Source of the DNA: Apium graveolens
Lineage: Eukaryota; Streptophyta; Magnoliopsida; Apiales; Apiaceae
Direction of reading: 5' to 3'
Assembly: GCF_009905375.1 (NCBI RefSeq)
Contig: NC_133649.1
Span: 221,801,380 to 221,865,379, forward strand
Length of the DNA stretch: 64,000 nt
In this document: positions 43,801-56,400 of the stretch, one piece after another
How positions within the stretch are numbered: position 1 is the first letter of the stretch
Layout of the letters: every line of letters starts with the position of its first letter
Made by a program: the position numbers and the translations under genes
Notes under the pieces: generated by a model
Database searches by the model: none
What the model saw: the letters and a program-made list of their open reading frames with translations, nothing else
Told to the model about the DNA's origin: nothing

Positions 43801-46450
43801 TTTGAGGAATAAGATTTAGAGCAAACCCTGAACGTGATAGTCAGGGAGGTCGCCATCAAGATAAAAGGAACCCATGATATAATGGAGTGGAAAATGAGGA
43901 TTTTAAATTAAAAGATGACCCTAATTATGGGGAGTATGATGAAACATTTCATACTAAGGAAACAAAAAGTCGAGTAAGGAAAGGAGACCCGAGATGGTAC
44001 CCCTATACGGCAATTCATGGACCTGTCTAAAGAGAACTTAGACTATTATCCCCAACCACCACCCTGAGGAGACAGTACGGTGAGAAATTCTTTCAGGACC
44101 TTTAAGTCTCTAAGCTCCCAGAGTTCCAAGGAACAGGTTGACCTAGCCGAGGCAAGAGCCTGGCTAAAGGAAATATAGGAATCATTTGAGATTCAAAATG
44201 ATTGATGAACCACAAAATACCATTTTTGTCACTTACCCTCCTAAGAGAGAGACCACCCGCTGGTGAAAGACCAAGAAAGGCACGGAGCCAGAGGTTAGAA
44301 TAAACTGATTTAAGTTCAGTCAATTGTTTTCGGGAAAGTAATTCCCAAAGATAAGGAGATAGTGTAAAAGCTTTAGAGCCAGAACAAAGGCAGACGAGTA
44401 TGATGAATTATGAATCTAAGTTATAAAAGTTGTCAAGATTCGTTCTGAGGACACGAATCCAGAATGACGGGATGTTTGAAATCAATGCTTGTGTTGTGTT
44501 GGTTCATGAAATAACGATAAGAGAAAGGAAAATAAAAAGAAACTGAAGTGGAAAGGAATATAAAGGCAATAGAGTTGGAGGAATGATAAGGAAGATGGGT
44601 ATGAGGAAACCCTAAAGACTCGTAGCAATAGAAATAGAAAAGTATGTAATCGTCAGGATGAGGGTGATTCACCATGAGTTAAAATTGATGGTTGAGGGCA
44701 TAAGAGATACATATATATTATCCCCTGTAAGTTGGGAGGATTCGAAGAAACCTTGAGATAGTTCGAAGGATAAATAATGAGACGCGGATAGACTGAGGAG
44801 ACAAGAAAGTAAGAAATCAAGAAAATTGGATGAAGGAAGTGACCTTCAAGAATGTGAAGTGTAAGACCGGTGGCTTGATACCCAGGAAGGGAGACGCCAG
44901 GTATGAAAGATATCCCAACATTGAGATGACTGTTGAGATAAACAACAAAAGTAAATAAGGATTTATTAAGAAGAAGTTCACGTTGAACATGACCAATATC
45001 TTCCAGATCATCCATGTGATCATTACCAAATCAGGAAAGAAAAGCGGATAACCATTTTTATCTTTTGGAGGCCATGTGGATTGACCTTAACTTGAATAAG
45101 AATGCTATTGTGAAATTCGGTATAGACTATCGAGGTGGAAATGATTGAATAAGATACCCTTATCAGGGATATATGACTTTATTTATCCATGGAAGGATGC
45201 TTGTACCTTTTTTAAAGGTGGAATTAAGGATAGAACATCGGTAACTTAAAACGAATCCTAGGGGAATGCATAAAGGTTGGCATTTCACCCTTAATAGGGA
45301 TAGTATGAGTTTTGACAGTATGAATTGGAAAGGATTAAGGTAATAATAACCTTTAAGGATCAGTGGAGAAATTTTTCAGAAGTATATAGACAATGGTTCT
45401 AGTATCAGTAAATGGTATTTTGATATGCCCTGTATATAGGGAATACAGGAGGAACGATTGAAGGATAACCTTAGAGGTTTTACAAGGAGAAAGGAAATAT
45501 TCGAAATTCTCAAGAATAAAAATGTTGATAAAGGAAATATGACATAATTATAATAATGCCAAGTGGGGCACGTGTTAAACCACGAGAAAGTATGGATCGA
45601 ACCAGTAAAGGTCGAAATTATTCAGGGCAATTAAGACTTAAGATAAAAGATGTTCTAAGTATGATTGAGAGTCAGTCGTGACAGTGATTAACCTCTAACG
45701 ACTGAGGCAATAACTTATGGAAAAATGGTGATATTTTTTTTTTACTCATCAGATTTTAAGGAATACATCTTCACAAAAGCAGTGATTGAAATAAGGTAGA
45801 AAATTTATTTGGAGGTGGTTAAAATGACATTGACTATAAGGAAATTTTAATATCAGGAAAGGCCAAAGAGGTGGCCGACACTTTAAAGGTAAGAGGATAA
45901 TTATAGGCGCTTGTGCCAGAGGAATACAGTGATGATGGTTAAAACTGTGAAGGTTGTATTATGGTTTGGAAGATTGACATTCCTTCTGATGACTGTGCAA
46001 TACCCAACCGTAATAGTAGTTGGTAAAAGTTTAATTCGTGTAATCGCCATGAACGGGCTATCTATCTTAGGAGGTCCTATCTTGGGATAAGCCAGGACCA
46101 TGTTTCCAAAAGGACTAGACGAACCTTTGAGTTAAGTCTTCTATTTAAGGCATATGATTAAGAATGGTATTAACCTGCTATCGTTGCTTTGATTGAAACT
46201 CTTCTGCAATTTTATCTGCTTCACGTCATGAATGTACGTCAGGATCAGGAGTGTTCTTCATGAATCAAGAACGGTGATCATGTTACCTCCTTAGAAGAAT
46301 TCGATATGATATGAATGGACTCCGTATGGTTAGCTATTAAAACTTCATGGAAAACGAATGACTACAGTAGGTCAACGGTGGGCCATAGTAATGTAGGAAT
46401 GATTCTGAGAGTAATGAGCTGATTACTTACAACCGTGAGAGTTGTATTGG
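43801..46450 (+). pseudogene. Heavily decayed gag-protease-RT-RNase H of the Tekay-like element
   Basis: Fragments in changing frames can be read: SKLPEFQGTG near 44110 (Gypsy gag capsid motif LKLPEFQGT), a GKAKEVADTL near 45860 (RNase H end motif GKANVVADAL), and RT-like scraps between. Dense stops and frame changes show long decay. This second RNase H end motif duplicates the one at about 43470. No intact domain remains. Confidence 0.55.
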
Positions 46451-48125
46451 AATGGATGTTGAGAGTAAGTACCACTAATCGGGTCATGGTGGTGTATAAG
46501 TTATCATTGATAGACTAATTAAGTCAATTATCTACCTATGATATATTTATTCCTTCTTATCGATAAAGAGTAGTATTACCCATACGAAGAAGGTTGCGGT
46601 ATAGAAATGGATTCTAGTAACGATGAGGTCTAGAATGAGATCCCAGATTCGATTTTCGATATCGAGGGAGTTTCAAAGGTGATTGTGTATAAGCTCGAAG
46701 AAGAGCATGGGTCCATAGAATGATGGACGGAATAGAAATATTTAGGCATGGGAAATACGATGCTATAATACTTGATGCTGATATAAATATGTTTATGTTT
46801 TGTTCTCCTATGACAAACCTCTATAATTCAGAGGTAGGTTCCAAGCCAGATATTTTGTGGCAGTATATATATATATATATATATATTTTTTTTATATATA
46901 CAATTCTCTTCAGTTTGTTCTTTTCTCTTCTTTTCATTTCATGTAATCTGAGAAGAACAACCCTTCCAGAAGGGGAGGTATTGCCGAATGACTATCTATC
47001 TGTGTGATAGAAGCCTAGTAGGATACCATCTATTGTTTAATTGCTTGTCAAGTACTAAAGGCTGGCCACCTTCTGTACTAACTATGCAATATAACAAGTG
47101 TTCATGATCATAGTGATCTCTCAACAAATTCCTTTACTTCTATTTGATTGATCAAATTTTGGAAAATAGAAACAACTGAAAAAGGAGTAATAAAGTAGTG
47201 GTAGTATGCGGAATGGAAACACATTCGTGATACTAAGGTTGTCGTGGTCATTAAAAGGTTATAGAACGCTAACGAGCAAAAGTATAACTAGTATAATATT
47301 AGGAACGGAAGGTTGTAGCGATTACGAACTAGAAAAGAATGGGTATTAAGAAGCAAAAGCTCTAATGCTAAACGCTATAATGAGAGTCTGTGCAATAGAC
47401 TTGAAAGAATTTGGAATGATCACTTAACGCGGATTTAGTTATATCACGACAATAGATCATATGTCATTATCGAGGTGTCACCTTATGAGATCCTTGAGGG
47501 AAGATAATGTCGATCTCCCTTATGTTAGGATGAAGTTGTAGAGCGCAAGATGCTCGGACCCGCAGTAGTCCAAAGGACCAGGGATATAATAGATCTAATC
47601 AGAGGACGGCTGGTAGTAACCCAAGATGGACATAAGAGGTATGCTGATTTGACTCAAAAAAGGACAAAGAGTATGAAATAGGGGGCCTAGTAATGTTATA
47701 GGTATCCCCTTGGAAACCCTTGAAAAGGATTGATGAGGTTCGGAAAGAAAGGAAAGCTAAGTCTACAATTTGTTGGACCCTTGGATATATTAAGACGTTT
47801 GGGAAGTTAGCATAGGAGCTAGCCCTACCCCCGAACCTGTAGCAAGTTCATAACGTGTTCCACGTATCAATGTTATGGAAGTGTAATTCGGATGCCAGAC
47901 AAATAGGGGCATATGAGCGCATAGACATGCAACCAGACGTAACCTATATGGAGCAACCAGGAAGGGTATAGAGTAAAAAGGAACGAGTGCTTAGGAGAAG
48001 GGTTATCAAACTAGTAAGAGTTTGATGGTAGAACCACAATGTGGGAAAATTTACTCGAGAGTTAGAAAGTGCAATGCTAAGAGAGTATCCCTATTCACTT
48101 TCTATCTGATTCCGGGACGGAATCC
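46451..48125 (+). pseudogene. Decayed integrase of the Tekay-like element
   Basis: Readable pieces in order: VIIDRLIKSIIYLPM near 46500 (integrase core, family VIVDRLTKSAHFLP), a catalytic-to-C-terminal stretch near 47385-47520, and GLMRFGKKGKLS near 47725 with a MEQP-type tail near 47950. These are typical of chromovirus integrase C-termini. Frames are broken throughout. A TA microsatellite (46863-46886) interrupts the middle. Confidence 0.65.
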
Positions 48126-48142
48126 TTTTAAGGAGGGGAGAC

Positions 48143-50192
48143 TGTAATAACCCCAATATTTGGGAAATTTTTGAAACCCTTATGAATAGTGTTTTTGCTG
48201 AATGAGAAAACTTTTCATGCCACACTATGTAGGGGTTCTGATATGGATATTCTGAGATTTTATTAGTACTTTATATGGGATATAAGTGTATGTAAAGATC
48301 GTCAGAATCCAAATCCGAACACTTTGATTTTTCCCGGAAATTCACAAGATACGGAGAGAATTGAGTATAAGGTAACAGGATAAAAAGGATTTAAATTAAA
48401 GGATTATAGGAGAGGATCATAAAAGGAATATAATATATTGAGAAAGGTTAAGGGAACCTAAGTAATAAGATCCCGGGTATGATCCCTCAAACGATAAACG
48501 AGAACGAAAGATAAGCGAACCGTAAAACAAATAAGTGACCAAGAGACAAGCTTGTACAAGAAGCCAGGGATTGTGACATCATCAAACCACAAGGTGTGGA
48601 CAAGTGGGAGCATTATGACATGTGCAAGGTGACATAAGCATGACATGAGAAGGAAGGAGGTGTGATGGCTTTGTAACCACACAAATTCAAGGGCAAGAAG
48701 GTAATTGACTAAAGCAAGCACAAAAACCAAGCAACCAAGCCAAGCAAATCATTTTTCATCAAAATCAAAAAGAAACCAAGGCATTGTTCTTCATGCTCTC
48801 GGCCAAAACAGAATCAGAACACTAAAACTGCTGTATCTCCTTCATTTCTCACTCAAATATTGTGTTCTATAGCTCATTGGAAAGGTATTGAGATGGCCTA
48901 CAACTCTTGTTCACAAGTCTCGTCCAAATAATCATGGTAAGACCCTCATTTTTACAGTTCTTTAAATCGGACTTTTAGAAACTTCAAAGCCTAACTTTGT
49001 GTTCTTGATTTCTTTGGAAAGATCAAGCTTGTAGGAGGCTCCCTAAGGCTTCCTAGCAACTTAACACCTCCCAAGGAAGGTATAAACTTCAAACCCTAGC
49101 CTTTACTTTATTTGTTAGTAAGTTTAATGGTTGGTGTTGTGAAATGAGAAGCATGGATTGTGATTATTAGTAGTTTGGTTTGATTTGGAAGTGTTTTGGT
49201 AATTGAAGCTTGATTATAGTTCATAGGTCTTGATTGTGGTTGTTTGAGTTGAAAACCTTGGAGATTATGGACTGATGTGGTATGGTTTAGGTGAAGTTTT
49301 GTTGTATTGATGGTTATGAGTTGGTTGGTGGTTAATTGGAGTAGTTTAAACATTGGTAATCGCGTAAACATAGCCGTCGTAACGTCCGATTTTCTTTGGA
49401 CTGTTTTTGTGCATAACATTAGGACCCGAGAACCCCCTGCTATATTATGACCACTGCCATGTTTAGATAGCTCATGTTACGAGCTTCATTTTGATATGTA
49501 GTTCGTTCGATTCCGATGCACGGTTTAGGAGAAATGACCGTTTCAAGTAACGGCGTTTCGCGAACGAAACTTTTCCCCTCGCCTTACTTTGAAACATAGG
49601 TTAAAGACCAAAAAGGGTTAATTAATGTATGAAACATTTATGGTAAGTGTGTTAGGCAGTTGGTAAGACACTCGTGAAGGAATCGCCTTAAAACTCGTAA
49701 AGGTTAAATTATTAAAAATGGTGGAGCCGAGGGTACTCGAGTGACTTAAGAGAATCAGTAAGCGCAAAACAAGCGTTAGAGTCTAAGTTAGTTAAAGTAT
49801 AGAATTACAAGTGATTTTGGTTTAATTCCAACTTACTTGTTGTTTATAGGTTACCAGACTCGTCCCGAGCCATTCGTAACCCCCAGTCGCTCAGGCAAGT
49901 ATTCTATCCGTTATACTGTTGTTGTGATGTATACATTTGTATATGCATGATCTTGCGATAAATGCATATCGGTTATTTAGCAAATTCTTGCGATATATTG
50001 TAGCATGTGATATGGTATATATGCATGCCTGTTTCATATTCTTGAAATATATCTGTTGGTTCAGTTGATAATACCTATGCTAGAGGATAGCGGTAACTTG
50101 CATATACCCTTAGTATAGGGACCCAAAGGTGAAAATATTTTCTAAAACCGGGAGTCGAGGATCCCGAGTAGATTTTGTATATATGGATATGG

Positions 50193-50224
<32 letters not shown>

Positions 50225-52157
50225 ATATGGTTATAGTTTTCCAAACTATTAATCGAATAAGGTTTATTCGATAACTTTAACTTTATTTATTTATTTGAAT
50301 ATTATTTCGAATATTATTCGAGGGCTTATGACTCTTTTATATTATTATTGAATATTATTTGAATATTCATTTGAGGATCTATGACTCCGATTATTTGCTG
50401 AAATATATTCTTTATTTCATTAGAGAATAAACTGTTAATAATCAAACTTATTTTCGATTATTCAAATAAAGATAATACTTTCATATAAGTATATCTTGGG
50501 TTATTTAATACTCGTTTCAAGTATAAGTTTTAATACTTCTACTTCAATTATTTTAATAAAGATTATTCTTTATGGGAATATTATTTAAATAATAATATTC
50601 AGTCATTTTCTAAATATTCTGGGGACTGATTTACTTCATTAAATCAGCTTTACTCCAAACACTCTTTAAAGTGTTTTCGAGTCTTCAAAATGATTTTTAA
50701 AAGTCAGAGCGGATCCCAAAACTTTTTTTTTATATTTAAGATCTTCCTTTTAAGGGGATTTAAATACTCGCTCAAAAACCTGGGGAATCCGGCTCTGTGG
50801 TGTATTTTATATTCGCAACGAGGTTGCAGATTTGGTAAATGAATTGATTACTTGCCCAACGTTCGGGAAGTAAGCCCATCTCATTGAGTCGGCATAAGCG
50901 ACAGGCCGGGGTACGGTCTATTATTGTGTAAGTGGCTGGGTGGCAGTCCATCAACGCGTGAGGGGCCGGGGTACGGTCTAGCGCGAGGTCCTAATGCGGC
51001 CAGGGTGATGACCGGTGAGGAATTCATCCATCTACAGTAGAAAAGGTTACTTATTGGTATCTTTGCCTGATCAGCGAGATATCGGGTTTATGCCAAAATT
51101 CTTTTCCTTTCCAAAATTCATTGGATGTTTCAAACTCTGTTCATACTTTACATAACAGAGGTTCCAGGAAATGTTTAAGAGATATATATATGTGGATATA
51201 TATATATCGGGACTAAATAAAGTATCTCGTAACTTTATTTCATTCAATAATATTTCAAAGATTGAATCTATTCAAATCTTGTCTTGTAGTGTCATCTATG
51301 TGATGAACTTTTGAAACTGATTATAACTTGAACGGTGGTAGTTCAAGTAGTATTGGGAAAGATATAAGTATATTGGGGTATTTGGTAACCTCATCTTTTA
51401 AACTTATATCTAATTAATAATTGTCTTATGTATGACAAAGATTTTCAGAAAAACGTTGAGACAAGGTTAGATATATGAGATCACCTTGCAACGATATTTT
51501 TTTCATACAGTTACACACTAGGACTTTGTGTATATTATGCATGGAAGAGGACTTCCAATATTTTGAAAAGTATATATGTATATATACTGAATATTTTGCG
51601 ACTTCATCGCATTAAGTTATCAACTTGGTTCATTTCTTTTGACCAAGACTTTCATGAGTATTATGAGTAGGCTCATATATTGTAAATCATTATACATATT
51701 ATTTTGGTGGGCTTGTTGCTCACCCTTGCTATCTTCTTTCATCACACAACAACAGTTAGGAAAGATGGCCAGACTCCAGCAGACCCAGCGCAAGCGCGTG
51801 GGAAGCGTCCCGCGTCTTCCCGTTGATGTTGTAGCTGCTATAGCTGCAGAGGTAGATCCATTGTAGATCAGACCATCTGCTTTTGAGAATCAATTATGTA
51901 TAATTATAACTTGTGGCAGATAATGGCAATTAACTGTAAATTTATCAAGAAATCATTTTGGGTTGTAATAACTTTTAAATTGTGGATTCAAAGACTTGTA
52001 CTTATTTAAATTTCATCTCTGAGACTATAACGGGTTGTGGTGTGTGTTAGTGTGGGGTCACAGCATAAGGTTATTATTATTAATTAAGTGAAGTGATATT
52101 GTGGAAAGAAAGACCGTGACGACCCGGATCCCCGACCCCGGATCTGGGGGTGTTACA
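48143..52157 (+). repeat. 3' LTR of Tekay-like element
   Basis: 4015 bp, near-identical to the 5' LTR. Ends GTGTTACA followed by GCTAG. Confidence 0.9.
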
Positions 52158-53126
52158 GCTAGGATGAAGAAAGTTCGGCTCGCAGGCCTAGACACCCGGG
52201 GAAAGGCCACAGAGCCTATCTTTTTGAAGAAGCACAAAGAGCCTATAGGGGAGGCTTCAACTGAAGGAGCTGGAGGCCATGGTGCTCCTATCACTGCTGC
52301 TGCCCCTACTGCTGCTGCCACAGGCGCCTTTCAGCCTCTCTGGGGATTCCGCCGAGGGGACACCGTAGTTGATTCCACGAAACATGCTTAGGATTGGTCC
52401 TACCATAGCGTGACTCCCAAGGACTTTACTGATGTGGTGGCCACCCCTGATCTTGAGAGGATTAAGCTCATGGGAGCTCAGTCTCTGGCTTCGGTATGCC
52501 TTCTCTTTTTTGAACTTATTTTTCGTTCTTGTAGCATTTTCTTGCCTTATACTTTGTTAATTGCTTTGTTTCAGTCTAACGCCTACTTTCAAGGCGCTGT
52601 GAGGCAAGCCGAATCATGGAAGCGGGCTTCTGATAAGGCCGATAATGCCCTCAGGAGGCAACAGAAGAAGTATGCTACCCTGGAGAAGAAGCTCAAGCGC
52701 AAGGAGGAAGAACTCGGAGAGTCTAACGCCGAGCTGGTGGTACTTCGGGCGGAGAAGGATAAAGCTATAGACAACTATCTGGACTCGGAGGAGTTTGCCC
52801 AATCCATGAGGATTAGGGATGATTCAGTCTTTCCAGGGTTTTTTAGGACTGGTTGGGACACGGCCCTTAGGACCGTGAATGAGGCTTGTCCTGATATTAA
52901 CCCGGCAGACTACATCTGCCCTGATGACGAGGCTTTGCTACAGAGGTTTCCTACCCGAGTAGTTGTCTCGGACCATGTTCCTCAGGATCCACTCCTTCCT
53001 CCTCCCGAGTCTTCTTCCAGACCAGCTGAGGACGATAGCTCTTCCTCCTCCTCCGAGACGACAGAGACATCCAGCGAGAGCGGAGAGGACGATGATATGG
53101 ATGCCGAGGGTACTTCAGCTCCTTAG

Positions 53127-53447
53127 AGCTTTTTCAGCCCTGCGTGGCTTGTTGTTTTTTATCCTATTTTCGAGACTTTATTTATCGAATTTTTGTAATA
53201 TCTATCAGATCTATTTCATTTATCACCTTCTATGCTTGCATTCATGCATTTGATTTTTATTTGTTAGGCCACAAACATACTTTGAAGAACTCATGAATTT
53301 CGTAAAATTGTCTGGGATTCGTCCCTTACACAAGTAACAATAAACTTCGTAATAAAACTAAAACATATAAATCCTAAGCAAGCAAAGCTTCAAGGTGCTT
53401 TTCAACCTACTCGCCATCCTGACGAGTGAGAATCGTATCCGGCTGCC
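53127..53447. other. Spacer between convergent antisense ORF and pol ends
   Basis: The plus-strand extra ORF stops at 53126 and the minus-strand pol stops at 53448, so the two transcripts converge over this 321-bp AT-rich stretch. No ORF or repeat is seen. Confidence 0.6.
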
Positions 53448-56400
53448 CTACACATAGTAAACCTTCAGGTTTTGTGCATGCCAAGTTCTCGGGACTTCAA
53501 ATCCACCCATAGTCTCTAGCTTGTAGGTTCCTCTACCTTGAACACTCTTGACTCTGTACGGCCCTTCCCAATTCGGGGCAAGCTTCCCTTTTTGTCCTAC
53601 ACCAGATGCTTCTATCTTCCTCAAGACTAGATCGCCTTGTTTAAAAAACCTTTCTTTAACCCTTAGGTTGTAGTAGAATGAAGCCTTTTTCTGATATTCT
53701 ACTATCTTTGCATGTGCCTTATCTCGCACTTCATCGATCAGATCCAGGGCTAACCTCTGCCCTGCTTCATTTTCTTCTGCGTTGAAAGCCTGAATCCTTG
53801 GAGAGGAATGTGATATCTCCACGGGAACTACTGCTTCTGCCCCATATGCCAACATGAAAGGAGTTGCTCCTGTCTTGACTCTACAGGTAGTCCTATAGGC
53901 CCATAATATGGGAAGTATCTCATCCACCCAATTATTTCTTGACTTCTCGATCCTCTTCTTTAGTCCATCCAGGATTATCCGATTTGCTACTTCTGCTTGC
54001 CCATTGGCTTACGGGTGAGCCACAGAGGTGAATCGTAATTCAATTTCATTTTCTTCACAATACTTCTTGAATTCCTCATTGTTGAATTGTGCTCCATTGT
54101 CAGTGACGAGGATACGGGGAATTCCATATCGGCACATAATATTTTCCCGCAGGAATTGTGCAACCTGCTTAGTTGTGATTTTGGCCAAGGGTTTGGCTTC
54201 GATCCACTTGGTGAAATAATCAATGGCTACAATCAGAAATTTCCTTTGTGCTGTGGCCATAGGAAAAGGCCCTAGAATATCCATCCCCCACATGGAAAAG
54301 GGAATAGGCGAGTTGATAGAGGTCACCATCTCGGGGGGTTGTCTAACAACTGGTGCATGCTTCTGACAGCGATCACACTTCTTCACATATTCTTTGGCAT
54401 CAGCCATCATTTCTGGCCAATAGAAGCCTAAACGGGTTATCTTATGAGCCAAGGCCCTGCCCCCCAAGTGTTGCCCACAAATACCTTCATGCACTTCCTC
54501 AAGAGCCAAGCGTGCCTCGTCGGGCCTGAGACACCTCAAGTAAGGAACCACGAAAGATCTCTTATACAGAATTCCATCTATCAAGGAGTACCTTAGTGCT
54601 CGAATAGTTAACTTCTGTGCCTCAGTTGCATCACTTGGCAACCAACCGGTCTGAATATGAGCCTTGATGGGATCAATCCATGACGTCCCCAAGCCTATGG
54701 GAGCCACAAGCTTAACATCTATGCTTCGTGTCTTCAAAACACGGAAGTACACACTTCCTGAACTTTCTTCAATCTCAGATGAAGCAAACTTTGATAGCGC
54801 ATCTGCTTTAGCATTTTCTTCCCTTGGAATGTGTTCAACATGGCATTCATTAAATTGGGTCATCACAGACCTTACTAGGCGAACATACTTAGCCATCGTA
54901 TCATCCCTTGCCTCAAATTCTCCCTTTACCTGGGATATGATCAGCTTCGAGTCTCCACGGACCTTTAAGTTTTTGACTCTAAGTGTCCCAGCTAGACTAA
55001 GGCCAGCAATCAGGGCTTCATACTCTGCCTCATTGTTTGTGGTTGGGAAGTCTAGCTTCATAGAATACTCAATTAAGAATCCATCAGGGCTTTGCAAAAT
55101 CAACCCTGCTCCACTGGAATTTGTTTTTGATGCTCCATCAAAATAGAGAACCCAATATTCTTTCTCCTTGTCCCCATTGTCGACTCCCTTATCTTGAGGT
55201 ATGGTATCTTCCTGCCCCCCGACTTCTTGGTTGGGTATGGTACATTCCACCACGAAGTCAGCTAGTGCCTGGGCTTTTATGGTCGTACGTGGCTTATACT
55301 TAAGATCGAACTCTCCCAACTCTATTGCCCACTTAATCAGTCTCCCACTTGCCTTGGGACTGTGAATGATGTTTCTCAGTGGCTGATTTGTTAGCACTTC
55401 AATCTGGTGAGCTTGAAAATAAGGACACAGCTTTCTTGAAGCCATTACCAAGGCTAAAGCGAATTTCTCAATAGTTGAATAATTCAACTCTGCACCATGC
55501 AAGATTTTGCTGACATAGTATACGGGTTTCTGGACTTTCAGTTTCTCCTTAACCAACACCGCGCTCAAGGCGCTCTCTGAAACAACCAAGTACAAGAATA
55601 AAACTTCACTCAGAACTGGCTTGGCCAACAACGGGGCCTGGCCCATATACTTCTTTAACTCTTCAAATGCCTTCTGATTTTCCTCACTCCATACAAAGTC
55701 TTTAATGTTCTTTAATGACTTGAAGAATGACAAGCACTAGTCTCCTGACTTGGAGATGAATCGTCCTAGCGCCGCAACCCTTCCTGTGAGCTTCTGTACA
55801 TCCTTGACAGTTTTTGGTGGTTCTATATCCAAGATTGCCTTTATTTTATCGGGATTGGCCTCAATTCCCCTCTTTGAGACCATCAATCCCAAGAATTTTC
55901 CAGATCCTACTCCGAAAGCACACTTCGTTGGATTCAACATCATCTTGTGGTACCTTAGGACCTCAAAAGCTTCCCTTAAATGGGTTATATGATCAGTCTT
56001 TACTAGACTCTTGACTAGCATGTCATCAACATAGACTTCCATAGTCTTCCCAATAAAATCCTTAAAAATTTTATTCACCAACCTCTGATAGGTGGCTCCT
56101 GCATTCTTGAGACCAAACGCCATAACAAGATAACAATAAACACCAAAGTCAGTGATAAATGATACCTTTGGAATGTCATCCTTATGCATTTTGATCTGAT
56201 TGTATCCGCTAAATCCATCCATGAAACTCAGCATCTCATGTCCAGCAGTGGCATCAATCAAAGTATCAATTCTAGGCAGCGGGAAACAGTCTTTGGGGCA
56301 TGCATCATTCAGATCAGTGAAATCTATACACATCCTCCATTTTCCATTAGCCTTCTTCACCATTACAGGGTTTGCTAACCACTCCGGAAATTGAATCTCC

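Larger units (their letters stand above)
38525..52157 (+). mobile_element. Tekay-like Ty3/Gypsy element with 4-kb LTRs and a dead, mosaic interior
   Basis: LTRs of 4011 bp (38525-42535) and 4015 bp (48143-52157), TGTAATAACCCC...GTGTTACA, are flanked by GCTAG (38520-38524 and 52158-52162). The primer site TGGTATCAGAGC is at 42540 and a purine tract AAGGAGGGGAGAC ends at 48142. Long LTRs, iMet primer and an integrase tail with a MEQP-type end fit the chromovirus Tekay/Del lineage. I see about 14 substitutions and one TA-repeat length change between LTRs (about 0.35 percent), so insertion is very recent. Yet the 5.6-kb interior has no usable frame, so the element must have moved with a partner's proteins. 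Confidence 0.9.
37583..53126 (+). pseudogene. Antisense additional ORF of the Tat element ('gypsy-type transposase' family), three exons, split by insertion
   Basis: Exon 1 is 37583-38393 and intron 1 is 38394-38472 (GTATTT...TTTCAG). Exon 2 is 38473-38524 plus 52163-52493, intron 2 is 52494-52574 (GTATGC...TTTCAG) and exon 3 is 52575-53126. Phases join without shift. The N-terminal part resembles the plant 'putative gypsy type transposon' domain (PF04195 as I recall it) with HPFIPHLLADLQINPCQLPP. Exon 3 encodes a coiled coil (about 52610-52780) and an acidic Ser/Glu tail. A TAG at 52389-52391 breaks exon 2, and a 13.6-kb element with GCTAG duplication splits it. Role of such ORFs is unknown; antisense control of gag-pol or RNA binding are guesses. 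Confidence 0.82.

Noticed and set aside
46720..47007. 95-codon ORF in the Tekay-like interior
   Set aside because: It runs through a TA microsatellite and lies in decayed integrase sequence; no recognisable domain.
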